Positions 49,543-60,319 of a DNA stretch of 64,000 nucleotides are shown here, piece after piece; positions within the stretch are counted from its first letter, which is position 1; each line of letters starts with the position of its first letter. The notes beneath the pieces are model-generated. The model was given only the letters and a program-made list of their open reading frames with translations. It did not search any database and had not been told where the DNA came from. The stretch is from Sepiola atlantica (Eukaryota; Mollusca; Cephalopoda; Sepiida; Sepiolidae). The translations under genes were made by a program, and so were the position numbers. Location: the NCBI GenBank assembly GCA_963556195.1, contig OY744532.1, positions 82,523,734 to 82,587,733 on the forward strand, in the 5' to 3' direction.

Positions 49543-49567
49543 TTATATATATATATATATATATATA
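49543..49567. repeat. Short (TA)n tract at the edge of PLE-3
   Basis: 24 bp of TA directly abutting aatgaaaaaggaaaac. Confidence 0.9.
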
Positions 49568-49848
49568 ATGAAAAAGGAAAACAAAAAATATTATTTATGT
49601 ATTCCCCAACGGTACGTCTATTTTTAAAGACTTCCTCAGGATTATTTAGTTGACGAAAATAACACAGAAACTACAAAATATTTGAGATTGTATGACATGT
49701 TTTGTACTTTGTGTGTCATTTTCTTTAGCCCCAATCATCGCGAGGAAGTATTTAAATGAAGGCGAAACGGTGATCAATACATAAATAATATTTTTGGTGT
49801 TTCCCTTTTTTGTTTTCTATTACGTTGGAGCATTAGTTCCAGTCTTAT

Positions 49849-49851
<3 letters not shown>
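49567..49851. mobile_element. Minimal inverted PLE remnant (PLE-3)
   Basis: The left arm (49567-49648) starts aatgaaaaaggaaaacaaaa and contains the complement of cctgaggaagtctttaaaaa. The right arm (about 49735-49820) is its inverted counterpart, with gaggaagtatttaaatgaag then gcgaaacggtgatc. Arm starts and the downstream tail (acgttggagcattagttcc) resemble the PLE-1 arm and tail (acgtcggattaccttcatcc). A spacer of under 90 bp separates the arms and no coding sequence remains. (TA)n lies on both sides. Confidence 0.7.

Positions 49852-49926
<75 letters not shown>
49852..49926. repeat. (TA)n microsatellite between PLE-3 and the Helitron
   Basis: 75 bp of TA ending exactly where the Helitron 3' terminus (ctag) begins. 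Confidence 0.97.
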
Positions 49927-49927
<1 letters not shown>

Positions 49928-50035
49928 TAGCTGTACCCGGCCACGCGTTGCTGTGGCTGTTAGTTGAAATGAAGAGGTAGCCTTTTGGAGTTCATTTTGA
50001 TCCAGTTCCATAAGTTGCCATTTAATATGAATGGT

Positions 50036-50287
50036 TTAATTTTCCAATACTTGTGGATACACAATATTCTTAGTGGTTCCCGTTTCAGTGTAGATGAAGA
50101 GATTGTCCGGTTTGCCGACTCTAGAACATGCAACGTATAATTGCCCATGTGAGAAGCAATCAGTATGTAAATATAAGCCACAAAATTGTAAAGATTGTCC
50201 CTGTGCTTTGTTGATTGTGATAGCAAATGCCAATCGAATTGGGAATTGTAATCTCTTAAATTGAAAGGGCAGATCTGTTGGAATCAT
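50036..50287 (-). pseudogene. Helitron helicase C-terminal segment, frame-shifted
   Basis: LAFAITINKAQGQSLQFCGL, with helicase motif V character, and LYVACSRVGKPDNLFIY, with motif VI character, complete the PIF1-like helicase of the same element. The segment lies in a different frame from 50256-51578, so one frameshift near 50270-50300 separates them. Confidence 0.9.
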
Positions 50288-51578
50288 AGGAATGGGCGGG
50301 AATTAGGACATCTTCACCTTTGAAAGGCCCTGTAAGAATTGTTGCTTCAATGATGTTGGTCAGTAATTTTTTTACTGAAAGACGTGTGCCATTACAAAGC
50401 TTAGGCTGGTTAATATTTCGCAGCATGATAATTGGTACACCAATTTTTAATTGCAGTACATGTGGTGGAATCCCTGGCAAATCTAGCGAATTCAAAAACT
50501 CTGAGGGATAATTGACTGCTTCATCTGCTTCAACAACAGTGTCGACTGACTTGCATGTGACTAACTCACCATGAATGTTCAACTGAATATTATTGTTGAG
50601 TTCGTGGACATCTTTGTTCTTCGGTGCAAGAATGGCTCGTTCACTCAGCCAACTGTGATTCTTAAAATGAATGTGGATGTCCGGGAATACTTTTGTAATT
50701 AATTCGTCTTTTGATGTAACTAAATTACAGAAGTTGTGTAACAATGAAATTCGCCCTGTAGTGAGATTAGCTGGCACTTTTCCATTCCCAATTTCCAACA
50801 ATTGTTTTGAAAAGAATTCTGGTGATAGATTATTTTGCTGCTGGACACGCATATTTATAGTCAAATTTAATGTCTTAACATGTCGCCAAAAAGTGGAGTA
50901 TTTGAGGCAAGCATTTATTTCATCTGCTGGTGTTGATCGAGGAATTATAGGTAATGTTTGCCTGAAATCTCCAGCTAGCAATATCACAGCATTCCCAAAT
51001 AATCTACCATTTCCACGCAAATCTTGCAATGACCGATCAAGAGCCTCCAGTGATTTTTTGTGTGCCATTGTGCATTCATCCCAAACAATAAGTTTACATT
51101 TTTGTAATACCTTTCCCCTACTTGATGTTTTGGAAATATTGCACATGGGAGTTTCAATAAATTGCATGTTTAAAGGTAGTTTCAAAGCTGAATGAGCAGT
51201 TCGTCCACCTGGTAGCAATGTTGCAGCTATTCCTGAAGATGCAAGAGCTAAGGCTATGCCGTTTTGTGATCGAATGGCTGCCAAAATAAATTTAATTAAG
51301 AAGGTTTTACCAGTTCCTCCTGGCGCATCTAAGAAAAATATATTTCCCACTCCATTATTTACAGTCTGCATTATTTTGTTGTAAATGGCTTTTTGCTCAG
51401 GTGTTAGTTTGTGAATATTTTCTTGCACATACAACAAAAGATCATCTGTGTTGTAATTTTGTTCCCTATGTAATTCTACATCAAACAAAGCAGCAGCAGG
51501 TCGTGTCGGCGTGGTAATTCCTAATTGATTGAGAACTTTGTTTGCAATTTCTAAGCACAAATTTTCAATTCTTATCAA
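50256..51578 (-). pseudogene. Helitron PIF1-like helicase domain
   Basis: A 440-codon open stretch whose homology extends upstream of the first Met (SEIYNEALIRIEN). Motifs are FFLDAPGGTGKTFL (Walker A, residues about 81-94), GGRTAHSALKLPL (124-136), KLIVWDECTMAHKK (Walker B, 162-175) and LLAGDFRQTLPIIPR (motif III, 200-214). The ATPase/helicase would unwind DNA during rolling-circle transposition. In intact Helitrons this domain is fused behind Rep in one protein of about 1400-1500 residues. Here it is cut off from Rep and from its own C-terminus, so it is called a pseudogene despite the long open frame. Confidence 0.93.
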
Positions 51579-53578
51579 TGCCTCATTATAGATTTCTGAT
51601 GTAAAGTTGCTAATTTACCGCCATCTTCTACCGACCTTCTTTTGTATAAAGGGTATCCATCATTTCCGGTAACTGTGTTGGGTAGTAATGCTCGGGGATA
51701 TCGCTTTGAGCATTTTCCATCAAGCATGCATGGTGAATTTGGATTAATTATACCGCAAGGTCCGTGTATCATATGTTTAATTACAATTTCATGCAAATCC
51801 TTGTCAATGTCAGCATCAGGTAATTCAGCAGATATTACATTGTCGATTTCGTTTGGACTGATTTTGTTGTAGAGCCAGATTAGGATATGGGAGTGTGGCA
51901 ATCCTCTCTTTTGCCATTCCACTGAATACATCCAGCAGCACACAGAACCAAATACTTTATGTTTTACAATGAAATTCATTAGCGATTTAAGCTTTTGTCT
52001 GAATACACGCGCTGTAATATCATGTCTATCTACTGATGATTGGCCAGAAAGTAAAAGTTGTTTTATATCATTCCAAGCTGGGTTGCATGTAAAAGTAATG
52101 AAGAGGTCAGGACGCCCATAGAGACGAACATATGCAAATGCATATTGAGTGTACTCATGCATATGACGTGGACTGCCTAAATATGAAGATGGTGAAATTG
52201 TTAGTCTTCCAACATTAGTTGTATTACCATCATTTACAACTGCATCTCGCAAATGAACATATTCTTCAGAACGAAGTTTGGACTGATTCAAACGGATGAA
52301 TAGCAGACGTTCAGTTTCAATTTTTGCATACATGTCTACAATGTATTGGTGGAACAATTGGCGGCATTTCAGAATGTGAATGTTTTCGTTCTCTCGAATC
52401 ATAATTCGGTATGAGTAATAATTCATTGCGCTGCATTTCTTATCCGTTTCTTCGCCACTAACTGGATTTATCATGGTAACATTGAAATGATATCCATCAG
52501 CACCATCCCCAAAAAGGAGTGGATATTGCAGGGCATCGTAGCATCGATGAGTTGCAGCAATGTTTGTTAATTGGTCATTCCTCCTATGAAGAACAATATC
52601 CCTAGGTTGAAATTGATCTCCAATTATAACAATTGCCACTTCATCTATACTTGGAGCATTGAATCTTCGCACATGTTCTCCAGCAGGCGTTTTGTCAGCA
52701 TGAATAATAATTTTGTGTATATCAGATGGCATCATTTCAATGGCAGTTTTGAATAAAAGAACTAAATTGTTTTTATTATGGAGCATATCTTGCAGTTGGG
52801 AAACAATGGACCTTTTTATACTGGTTGAAATTCCACAGCGTGCATTCAGTTCATAATTGTTATCACCGATAAAATACATTTGTAGAAATTTATGTTGAGC
52901 ATCTGGATATGGGAGCAGAGATCCAACTTTATGGTAAATTTGTCCTTTTACTTTAAAAGTTGGCATGAATTGAGCTGTAATAGTTTCTGCAGCGAACGAC
53001 GTCATTTGGAAGCATGAGTTGTAGTTCCTGATGTTTGATAAAAAATGCTTTGATTCAGCCGTATTACCAGCAAGCAAAGTTTTTAATGGTTCTGGTGGAT
53101 CTGCCAGTTGAGGTAGTTTAATTTTCCCTGCGGCACAACACAATCCATTAGTTTCTCCCTTAAATTTCAGAGCTTTGCAATAGGGACACACTTCAGTCAT
53201 AGTGCCTATGTGAACATGGTGGCTTAAACTATAATCCTCATGAGGGTTGTAATGAAATGCTAGGCGATCCCAATCCAGGGATTGTTGAGCATGGAGCCTT
53301 GTTTGACGCCGATCTGCTAGTCTCAGCCTCTCGCGTTCGTTACGTTGTGAACGAAGCAGATCTGAAGATGCCTGACGGGATTGTTGTACCCGCAACCGTT
53401 CCTCTTCAAGTCTGGCTGCACGTCGCTGTGCTGATTCATTCGCACGTACTTGAATCATCCTTTGTCTAGCTTGTTGGTTTGCAGATGCCAGTTGTTCATG
53501 AGTTTGATTTGCAAGTAATCGACGCCTTGTTTGTGCACGGCGAGTATGACGACCTAAGTTTGATCTTCGGGGGGGCAT
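51575..53578 (-). pseudogene. Helitron Rep N-terminal and HUH nuclease part
   Basis: 667 codons from MPPRRSNLGR at 53578. An Arg/Gln-rich N-terminus (residues 1-100) is followed by EVCPYCKALKF and GLCCAAGKIKLP (Cys 131, 134, 147, 148; finger-like) and a long Helitron-like N-terminal domain. The HUH metal-binding motif is GLPHSHILIWL (His about 562 and 564), then CGIINPNSPCM and CSKRYPRAL. The family nicks and joins DNA for rolling-circle transposition. The reading ends at YKRRSVEDGGK followed by unrelated residues, where intact proteins continue with the region bearing the catalytic tyrosines. That region is missing. Confidence 0.93.
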
Positions 53579-53582
53579 GTTT

Positions 53583-54471
53583 ACCTGTATAAATGTAACA
53601 GTAGGAAAGAATAATTGTATAAAGGTAAATGGATTAAAAAAACAATAAATTATAACCCGCTTCAGGGTTGTCGAAGAAATGCAAGTATGGTTTTTTTTTA
53701 TAGATGAAGCATGTTAAAAGTAAGAAAATGAGGAAGAAGGCAGGTTTAAAAAACAACGAAGTAGATACGAAATGAAATTAAAGCACGTCTGTTAAGTATT
53801 AAATCGTACCTGAAGGATGGTTAAAGTCTAAAAAAATTAGTAAATGCGAAATGAATTTAAAGCACGTGGGTTATGTATTAAATCCTACCTGTAAAAATGA
53901 AACAGTAGGAATGAATAATTTTATAAAGGTAACTGGTTTTAAAATAAACAATCAATTATAACGCGCGAGTAAGGGTTGTGTAAGAAATGCAAGTAGTGTT
54001 GTTTTGTTTTTTTTAGAGATGAAGCATGATTAAAGGGAAGAAAATGATGAAGGAAGCAGGTTTTAAAAACATCGAAGTAAAGAGGAAAGTAAATTAACGC
54101 ACGTTGAGTTTTTTTTTAGAGAGGAAGCATGGTTAAAGTAAAAAAAATGAGTAGATGCGAAATGAACTTAAAGCACGTGGTATATGTATTAAATCTTACC
54201 TGTAAAAATAAAACAGTAGGAATGAATAATTTTATAAAGATAACTGGTTTTAAAATAAACAATCAATTATAACGCGCGAGTAAGGGTTGTGTAAGAAATG
54301 CAAGTAGTGTTGTTTGTTTTTTTAGAGATGAAGCATGATTAAAGGGAAGAAAATGAGGAATGAAGCAGGTTTTAAAAACATCGAAGTAGAGAGGAAATGA
54401 AATTAACGCACGTTTGTTAGGTAAGTATTAGTGTAAACGTTTGTTTAGGGAAAAAAACAACGAATAAGGAA
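53583..54471. repeat. Three tandem noncoding units of about 305-311 bp within the Helitron
   Basis: Units start with acctgtataaatgtaacagt (53583), acctgtaaaaatgaaacagt (53888) and acctgtaaaaataaaacagt (54199). Each includes aataattttataaag-type sequence, gcgcgagtaagggttgtg and an agatgaagcatg block. Units 2 and 3 are closest to each other. Confidence 0.88.
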
Positions 54472-54760
54472 AACACTTTTTACGTATGAAGTAGATACGT
54501 GACAGCGGGAGGAGGAAGGTCAATCCGGAAGTGAAGTTGGACATGCAGGTTCGCAGAAACGGATTGTAAACCGGAAGTGCAACTTAGTAGGAACGAATTG
54601 TAATAAAAAGTGTTTTTTTTATGTGTAAAGTAAAAATTATGTTAATAACAGAAAAACATAGCTCGGATGTAAGGATTAAAAATTTCAGTGGTAATGGTAT
54701 AGTGGAAGTATATTTCCATGGGAAACGAACAAACCAACTTTACATTTTTATATATATAGA
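54472..54760 (-). repeat. Helitron 5'-terminal block, copy 1
   Basis: Nearly identical to 55804-56100, from acgtatgaagtagatacgtg through ccatgggaaacgaacaaacc to tatatataga. The two copies differ by a few substitutions and an 8-bp indel near 54680. Confidence 0.95.
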
Positions 54761-54840
54761 TATAGATTTAAGGCAATTACATGTAAACAGCTTGAAAAAA
54801 ATATCCGCACTAAAAGAATTTAAAAAATATTAGACCTTAG

Positions 54841-54923
54841 GGTACTTATCCAGATTAGGACCCAAGCTAACCCTAACCGACGCCAAGTCGATTTTTGCTT
54901 GGGTCCTAATCTGGATAAGTACC
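54841..54923. mobile_element. 83-bp fold-back element
   Basis: ggtacttatccagattagga then cccaag on the left pairs perfectly with the right arm (cttgggtcctaatctggata then agtacc). The arms are about 36 bp with gctaa/gcaaa divergence near the centre and a loop of about 10 bp. The left terminus matches the TIR element at 28370-28883. It would form a strong DNA or RNA hairpin. Confidence 0.9.
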
Positions 54924-55141
54924 GACTTTAGAGTAGGGCATCACTTTCCTGTATCAATTTAACGTAAAATGATCACACCTTTCAGACCAGTTTGTGGTAA
55001 GAAGGGACATGTGACCAATTTTCTTTTTTAATTTATGAAAAAAAAAAACTGCTTCGACCATTTTTGGGATTGCCTCGGGATTCTCCGTCAAAGTATTGAA
55101 GAAACCTCTTTTGTCATAAAAATTGATTAATAAATTTAAAC

Positions 55142-55309
55142 AAAAATAAACAAAAAACGCAGACAAAAAAAATGTTTAACAATTTTGTGTTTATTTTTAA
55201 TAAAATATTTAACTTCACACAAAACAAAATAACATTCGTGTTTACTGTTTGGTGCTAGAAAAATATTTAATTCAGCCGACGAAAAAGAAAAAAATAATAA
55301 TAACACTTT
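55142..55309. repeat. Internal duplication D4, copy 1
   Basis: acgcagacaaaaaaaatgtt, tttaacttcacacaaaacaa and gtttggtgctagaaaaatat are repeated at 55663-55812. Copy 1 has about 20 extra bases (aacaattttgtgtttattt). Confidence 0.95.
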
Positions 55310-55449
55310 TGTCACCGAAATGTCAAAAAATCCATAACAGCTGTAAGTTACTGTACTAAACACACAAACAGAAAAGAAATTCCGTTTCGTTTTTATCAAG
55401 AAAGGGTGTACTATATTATATACTCATTCACGTGATGAGCAGGTTGAGA

Positions 55450-55518
55450 TTGCGCAACACTTGCTTAAATGTAGACAGACACCCTTACAAGTGGTATCCA
55501 TTGTCTTTCGAGACTGAA
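55450..55518 (+). repeat. Module shared with 36460-36555
   Basis: gattgcgcaa...tagac... then tccattgtctttcgagactg, in the same order and orientation as at 36460-36555. Confidence 0.6.
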
Positions 55519-55662
55519 GAGGCCTTTATTACATATTTCATTATTTCTTTTGCGGTGAAGGAAAAAAAAAGACAAATATTAACAACCATAAACGAAAATT
55601 GACATTCACACAACTTACTGTTTTTTTGTTTTGTTGTTGTTGTTCTCGAAGTTAGATTTTTT

Positions 55663-55812
55663 AAAAATAAACAAAAAACGCAGACAAAAAAAATGTTTTT
55701 AATAAAATATTTAACTTCACACAAAACAAAATAACATTCGTGTTTACTGTTTGGTGCTAGAAAAATATTTAATTCAGCCGACGAAAAAGAAAAAAATAAT
55801 AATAACACTTTT
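55663..55812. repeat. Internal duplication D4, copy 2
   Basis: Matches 55142-55309. Its right end (aacacttttt) is also the start of the second Helitron 5' block, so the two repeats overlap by a 9-bp microhomology. Confidence 0.95.
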
Positions 55813-56100
55813 TACGTATGAAGTAGATACGTGACAGCGGGAGGAGGAAGGTCAATCCGGAAGTGAAGTTGGACATGCAGGTTCGCAGAAACGGATTGTA
55901 AACGGGAAGTGCAACTTAGTAGGAACGAATTGTAATAAAAAGTGTTTTTTTTATGTGTAAAGTAAAAATTATGTTAATAACATTAAAACATAGCTCGGAT
56001 GTAAGGATTTGCTATGAAAATATTTCAGTGGTAATGGTATAGTGGAAGTATATTTCCATGGGAAACGAACAAACCAACTTTACATTTTTATATATATAGA
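55804..56100 (-). repeat. Helitron 5'-terminal block, copy 2
   Basis: Second copy of 54472-54760, ending tatatataga at 56100 and followed by T, so the TC terminus is intact. It could mark the true 5' boundary of a larger 6.2-kb element (49927-56100) or a separate Helitron fragment. Confidence 0.93.
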
Positions 56101-56606
56101 TTAATTGGCAAAATAAAATGAAAAATTAGTACAATTTTATTAAAGTTCAAAAACAAACGGTGATATTGTGTCCTTAAATCATGAGTTCTCAAAGAAAATC
56201 TTCTCCCAAGAGGACCATTACCACAATGTCATTCCCTGCAGTAATGCCATTGCGGTAATGGTCCATATTTTACAACATATAGCCCACATTACGATCTTTT
56301 ACGCCTAGTAGCTGTGCTCCAGTTAATCTTGTGCATACTAATATATAAGCATTTACACATATACCTCACTTAATATAAATAAAGATGAAATTCACCATTG
56401 TCGGATTGATGAAGACATTCTGTCCTTCTGACAGAGCGGTGTACTCTAGGTTATGTCATTGGTTTTATAATGATATTTCTCCAATAAATCACATCGTGTA
56501 TAAACCCTTATTCCAGCATTTCCAATCGCCAATTCAGATTTCATCCTAATAATTATTTTGCTGTCAGCTTTTTGAACAATTAGTTGCGCATCATGCAAGA
56601 TCATCT
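56101..56606. other. Unassigned AT-rich DNA
   Basis: A local palindrome-like ccattaccacaatg...cattgcggtaatgg lies at 56216-56263. Nothing else is recognised. Confidence 0.45.
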
Positions 56607-57003
56607 CTCTATCTCTATCTCTATCTCTTTTATGCTATCGCTCTCTCTCGCTTTGTATCTTGCTGTGTCTCTTTCACCCTCTCACTCTCACAGTCGATTT
56701 TTCTTTCTGTCTCTCTTTCCATTTCACTCTCTCTTTCACTCTCTAACTTTCTTTCACTCTCGCAGTATCTCTTTCTTTATGCCTCTCTTTCCCTCTCTAC
56801 CACAACCTCTCTCGTACTCTTTCCTCTCTCTCTCTTTTGATATTGCTATTTCACGCTTTCTCTCTCACCCTCTCTCTCTAACTCTCTCTCTCTCTCACTA
56901 TCGCCCTCTTTATTTATCATTCTATTGCTTTCACTGTCTCTCTCTTTCCTGCACTTACTTTCTCTTTTGTTATTGCTTTATCCTTCCTTCCTCTCTTCTG
57001 TTT
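56607..57003. repeat. Polypyrimidine (CT)n-rich low-complexity region
   Basis: About 400 bp of imperfect CTCT/CTTT repeats on the plus strand. The 141-codon Ser/Leu/Phe-rich frame across it is an artefact of composition. Confidence 0.93.
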
Positions 57004-58525
57004 CTATAAGTAAGTAAGCCTTTTAATTCAGTACCGAGTGACATGATAATTAAACCGTAATTTGCACAATTATTGAATTAGAAGCCCAAAGTATCATAAT
57101 TAGATCCGGGAATGAAGGAAACACGTGCAATGGAAATTGCTGCTTTGATATAAGATCATCTTTGGTCCGTGGCTTCGATTATAAAAGACAAGATCTTTGA
57201 AACCATCAACTAATTACACGCCATTCATATTTAGAGTGATGAATGTTTTGTCTTCGATGGATTTATTTGCATCACAATCAGCGATACAACACGCTCAAGA
57301 TCATTAAAAACAGACATAATATCAACGAATGATTCCGCAATGGCACTATATTGTTGACGTAATTTAAGAATTCTACGGCTAACTTGCGACCTAAAACAAC
57401 ATGGTGGCCCTTGTGAAGGCTGTTGTAGAACTATGGTGTAATCAAAAGAGTTGCAAAAGAACAACTCTTTGCTTAACGCAAGACCGTATTTCGAAGGGTT
57501 TCAAAACCTCACTGTGCATATATATGAGGGATTGTGTCTCACGTTTTATGATGAGAAAACTAAGGGGTTTAGGTTGATTACCATTGGGTTTCATGAATTT
57601 CAAGGCATTTTTTTTTCATTTCATAAATTCAATTGATAGGGGGTGGGCTAGAAAGTGTACTCAACAGTGATTGGTTAGAAATATATGTAAACAAAGTCGC
57701 ATCATATGAAATGTATCTTGGTAAATGTAAAGTAAAAACTCAGTGCACACTCTTCGTTTTTTGAGAATCAATGACGCTTCACGTGCCTTTCTAAACCAAC
57801 TCTGTACACCTTATTACACTTACTATTTTGTTTTAATTGTGAGAATATTGATATTATAACTATACACACATAAAGTAAATATTTTTATGTACTTTTGATG
57901 CGTGTTAAGCGCGAAGTGAAACATTACAATAGATGTGCACCCACTTTGACCACAATTTAATATACTTATTCATGTACTCTGTGTAATGTATTTTGAGAAT
58001 ATATATTTAAGGTGTCTATCTCAACATCCTCGGATGAAGTTATGAAAACAAACAATCAAATGAAAATAAAACTGATAGAGACCTCAAAGTTATATATCCC
58101 ATGAATGCATAACGCTCAAGTAGTCGGATATATTCTTAATCAGCATCAGGTATCAAGAGCAATATTGTAGCTATTTCTATATTAGTACGATATACATCTT
58201 CAGCTGAGTGAAATGTCAATAAATTATTGATGAGGGCTGACCCATAATAAAGAGAGCTCAGTGCATAACATTGATCAATATTCATACCTTGTTCCCTATA
58301 TTTCGGCTTACAAGACTCCTGTATAATAAAATGTTCTCCTCAAGAAACATTTATCCTTGATGAGTAGTGACTCAAATAGAAAACAATAAATAATTGCAAC
58401 CATGAAGCTATCTGATAACATATCGGCTTGTTTATATGTAAAAGGCTCTGGTGTGTGAATTCGGTTGTATCACGACTCATGTTTAATTCACAGTTTTTAG
58501 AAACAAATTGTATCTCCTAATCATT

Positions 58526-58526
<1 letters not shown>
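57004..58526. other. Unassigned DNA
   Basis: A 77-codon minus-strand frame (57231-57464) has plausible amino-acid composition (KLRQQYSAIAESFVDIMSVF) but no family I recognise, and no exon signals I can defend. Confidence 0.35.

Positions 58527-58589
<63 letters not shown>
58527..58589. repeat. (TA)n microsatellite
   Basis: Pure TA. Confidence 0.97.
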
Positions 58590-58591
<2 letters not shown>

Positions 58592-59055
58592 TTCTAATGT
58601 TAAGGAATTTGGTAAGTAATAAGATCAGATAACTAATAAAAACATATGATAAATGTAAAAGCGTTCCTGACATTTTGCTTGCAGATATCGTATGTTTTAT
58701 TAGATATAATGCTGAACACCAATACTTCGATCTGAGCCAAAAAAACAAGTAATCATAGACATAATGTTTTATGACTTGACATATTCAAATAAATACAAAA
58801 ATGGTTTACACTATTATTATATTAGCATTTAATTAAAGCAGGTAGAGTAGTATGGATTCTACTGCCATGATACCTTACATGAATTACCTTCTTCTTTTAA
58901 AGGAGATCCTTCCAGGTATTTCCTCCTTGGGGGCAGCATAGTATATGGTCGTGACTCACGATACCATCCTTCAATGATTAGTATCTCCGTTTGAGGTGGG
59001 GTAGTACTATTTCCTCTATTGTCATGACATCATCTTCGAAGGCATTAACTTCGAA

Positions 59056-59057
<2 letters not shown>
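58590..59057. other. Unassigned DNA
   Basis: Nothing recognised. Confidence 0.4.
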
Positions 59058-59118
<61 letters not shown>

Positions 59119-59128
59119 TGTGTGTGTC
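59058..59128. repeat. (TA)n-(TG)n microsatellite
   Basis: TA tract followed by a short TG run. Confidence 0.97.
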
Positions 59129-59969
59129 AGGTTGTATATGAAAATAAATCAAATAAAGTACTCGATCATATAAGAGAGCTAACATAATTTATTTAGATAC
59201 TATATATTACATATTTCAGCAATGTACTGCGGTTTCATCCAAAAGGGCAGATTTGGTAAATCTCTGTGCCCAGTGGAATCATCGGCTAGCTGAAATGATT
59301 GTAGTCATGGCCCGATAGGGAATGGCGTCAACAATGACATTAATACTACGGCAACTATTGATCATAAAATTACAAGTTATATTTATTTATTAAACACCAC
59401 AATCTCATTAATCAAGTACATAACATAATAATACATCAGGAACCATTTACTTGCGTGTACTACAACGTAACTAAAACGAATTTACTTTAAATAGTCCATT
59501 CAAATCTACTCATCTACCGTTGGTTGGCAGTTGTTTCGTAAATAATTTAATTACTTATTTAATATTGTCTGATATTCTGTACTTATATATAACTAACTAT
59601 AGTATTTAAAAAATAATTTATTAAACTATTTACTTATTAGTTTTACTACTTATCATATGTTTTATTACTTTCATTTATAAAAGGATTTAAAATATATTTT
59701 ATTTACATATTGAAATAGAGTGTTTTATTGTAATGTATCACACGATATTTTTTTCACTTATATTTATATATTTCATTTATTCGAGCATTTAATAAGGAAT
59801 TTCGTTAATCTCTTTAATAATTTTACTGATATTTTTCGAGTATACACCCGGTCAATTTAAACGTGTGACTGTCTAGAACCACATTCAAATAGACATATTT
59901 ACATAGATGGGACCACATCGACTCCTATAACCAATACGACGAAAGAAAATATGAGTAAAATAACTTACC
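59129..59969. other. Unassigned AT-rich DNA
   Basis: Nothing recognised. Confidence 0.4.
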
Positions 59970-59973
59970 GAAA

Positions 59974-60319
59974 TACTTGGCCTTTTGACTAAGATCAAAG
60001 TGTAGTATCTGTTCCGATGGATACTGCACCCCATAGACTGGTATTGTCTCTGCCTCCGAGGCTTGATTTACGCCGATCTATGGGTCTGTCCTGTGCAGTT
60101 CTAGGAGGTTCACCCTCCCAGGCTTCGCCTCCCCTCTTTGGGAAGGAGTAAGCTTATTGCTTACTGCCTGAGGCGCCCCTACCGGGGAATGCCGACGGGG
60201 CTGCCCAGGCAATTTTTAAACCCCACTTTACCGACCCGACCTTGGGTCACATCTTACTTGTAGGAGTAAGATAAACACTGGCCTTGTGCCTAACTCCTGG
60301 AGAGGAGTAAATCAATACT
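59974..60319 (+). mobile_element. U2-snRNA-headed SINE, copy C
   Basis: cttggccttttgactaagat then caaagtgtagtatctgttc matches the U2 snRNA 5' end more completely than copy A and begins close to the U2 5' terminus. It is followed by the shared body (ccatagactg, tgtgcagttctaggagg, ggggaatgccgacggggctg, gtcacatcttacttg, ctaactcctggagaggagta). A 9-bp direct repeat gaaatactt occurs at 59970-59978 and 60325-60333 and may be the target-site duplication. Confidence 0.9.

Larger units (their letters stand above)
49927..54760 (-). mobile_element. Helitron, inactive
   Basis: On the minus strand the 5' end at 54760 reads tctatatatataaaaatgta (TC start). The 3' end at 49927 finishes ccgggtacagctag (CTAG) with a short hairpin gccac...gtggc about 12 bp upstream, the canonical Helitron termini. 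Flanks are A on the left and T on the right, consistent with insertion between A and T without target duplication. It carries Rep and helicase pieces plus a noncoding 5' part with tandem units. A second copy of its 5' end lies at 55804-56100. Confidence 0.9.

Noticed and set aside
56584..57009. 141-codon Ser/Leu/Phe frame
   Set aside because: Caused by a (CT)n polypyrimidine tract.
57231..57464. Possible host exon on the minus strand
   Set aside because: Composition is plausible but there is no recognised domain, no convincing splice context and no second exon in the vicinity.
59974..60042. Functional U2 snRNA gene
   Set aside because: Only about the first 45 nt match U2. The Sm site and 3' stem-loops are absent, and the body is shared with a 5S-headed repeat.
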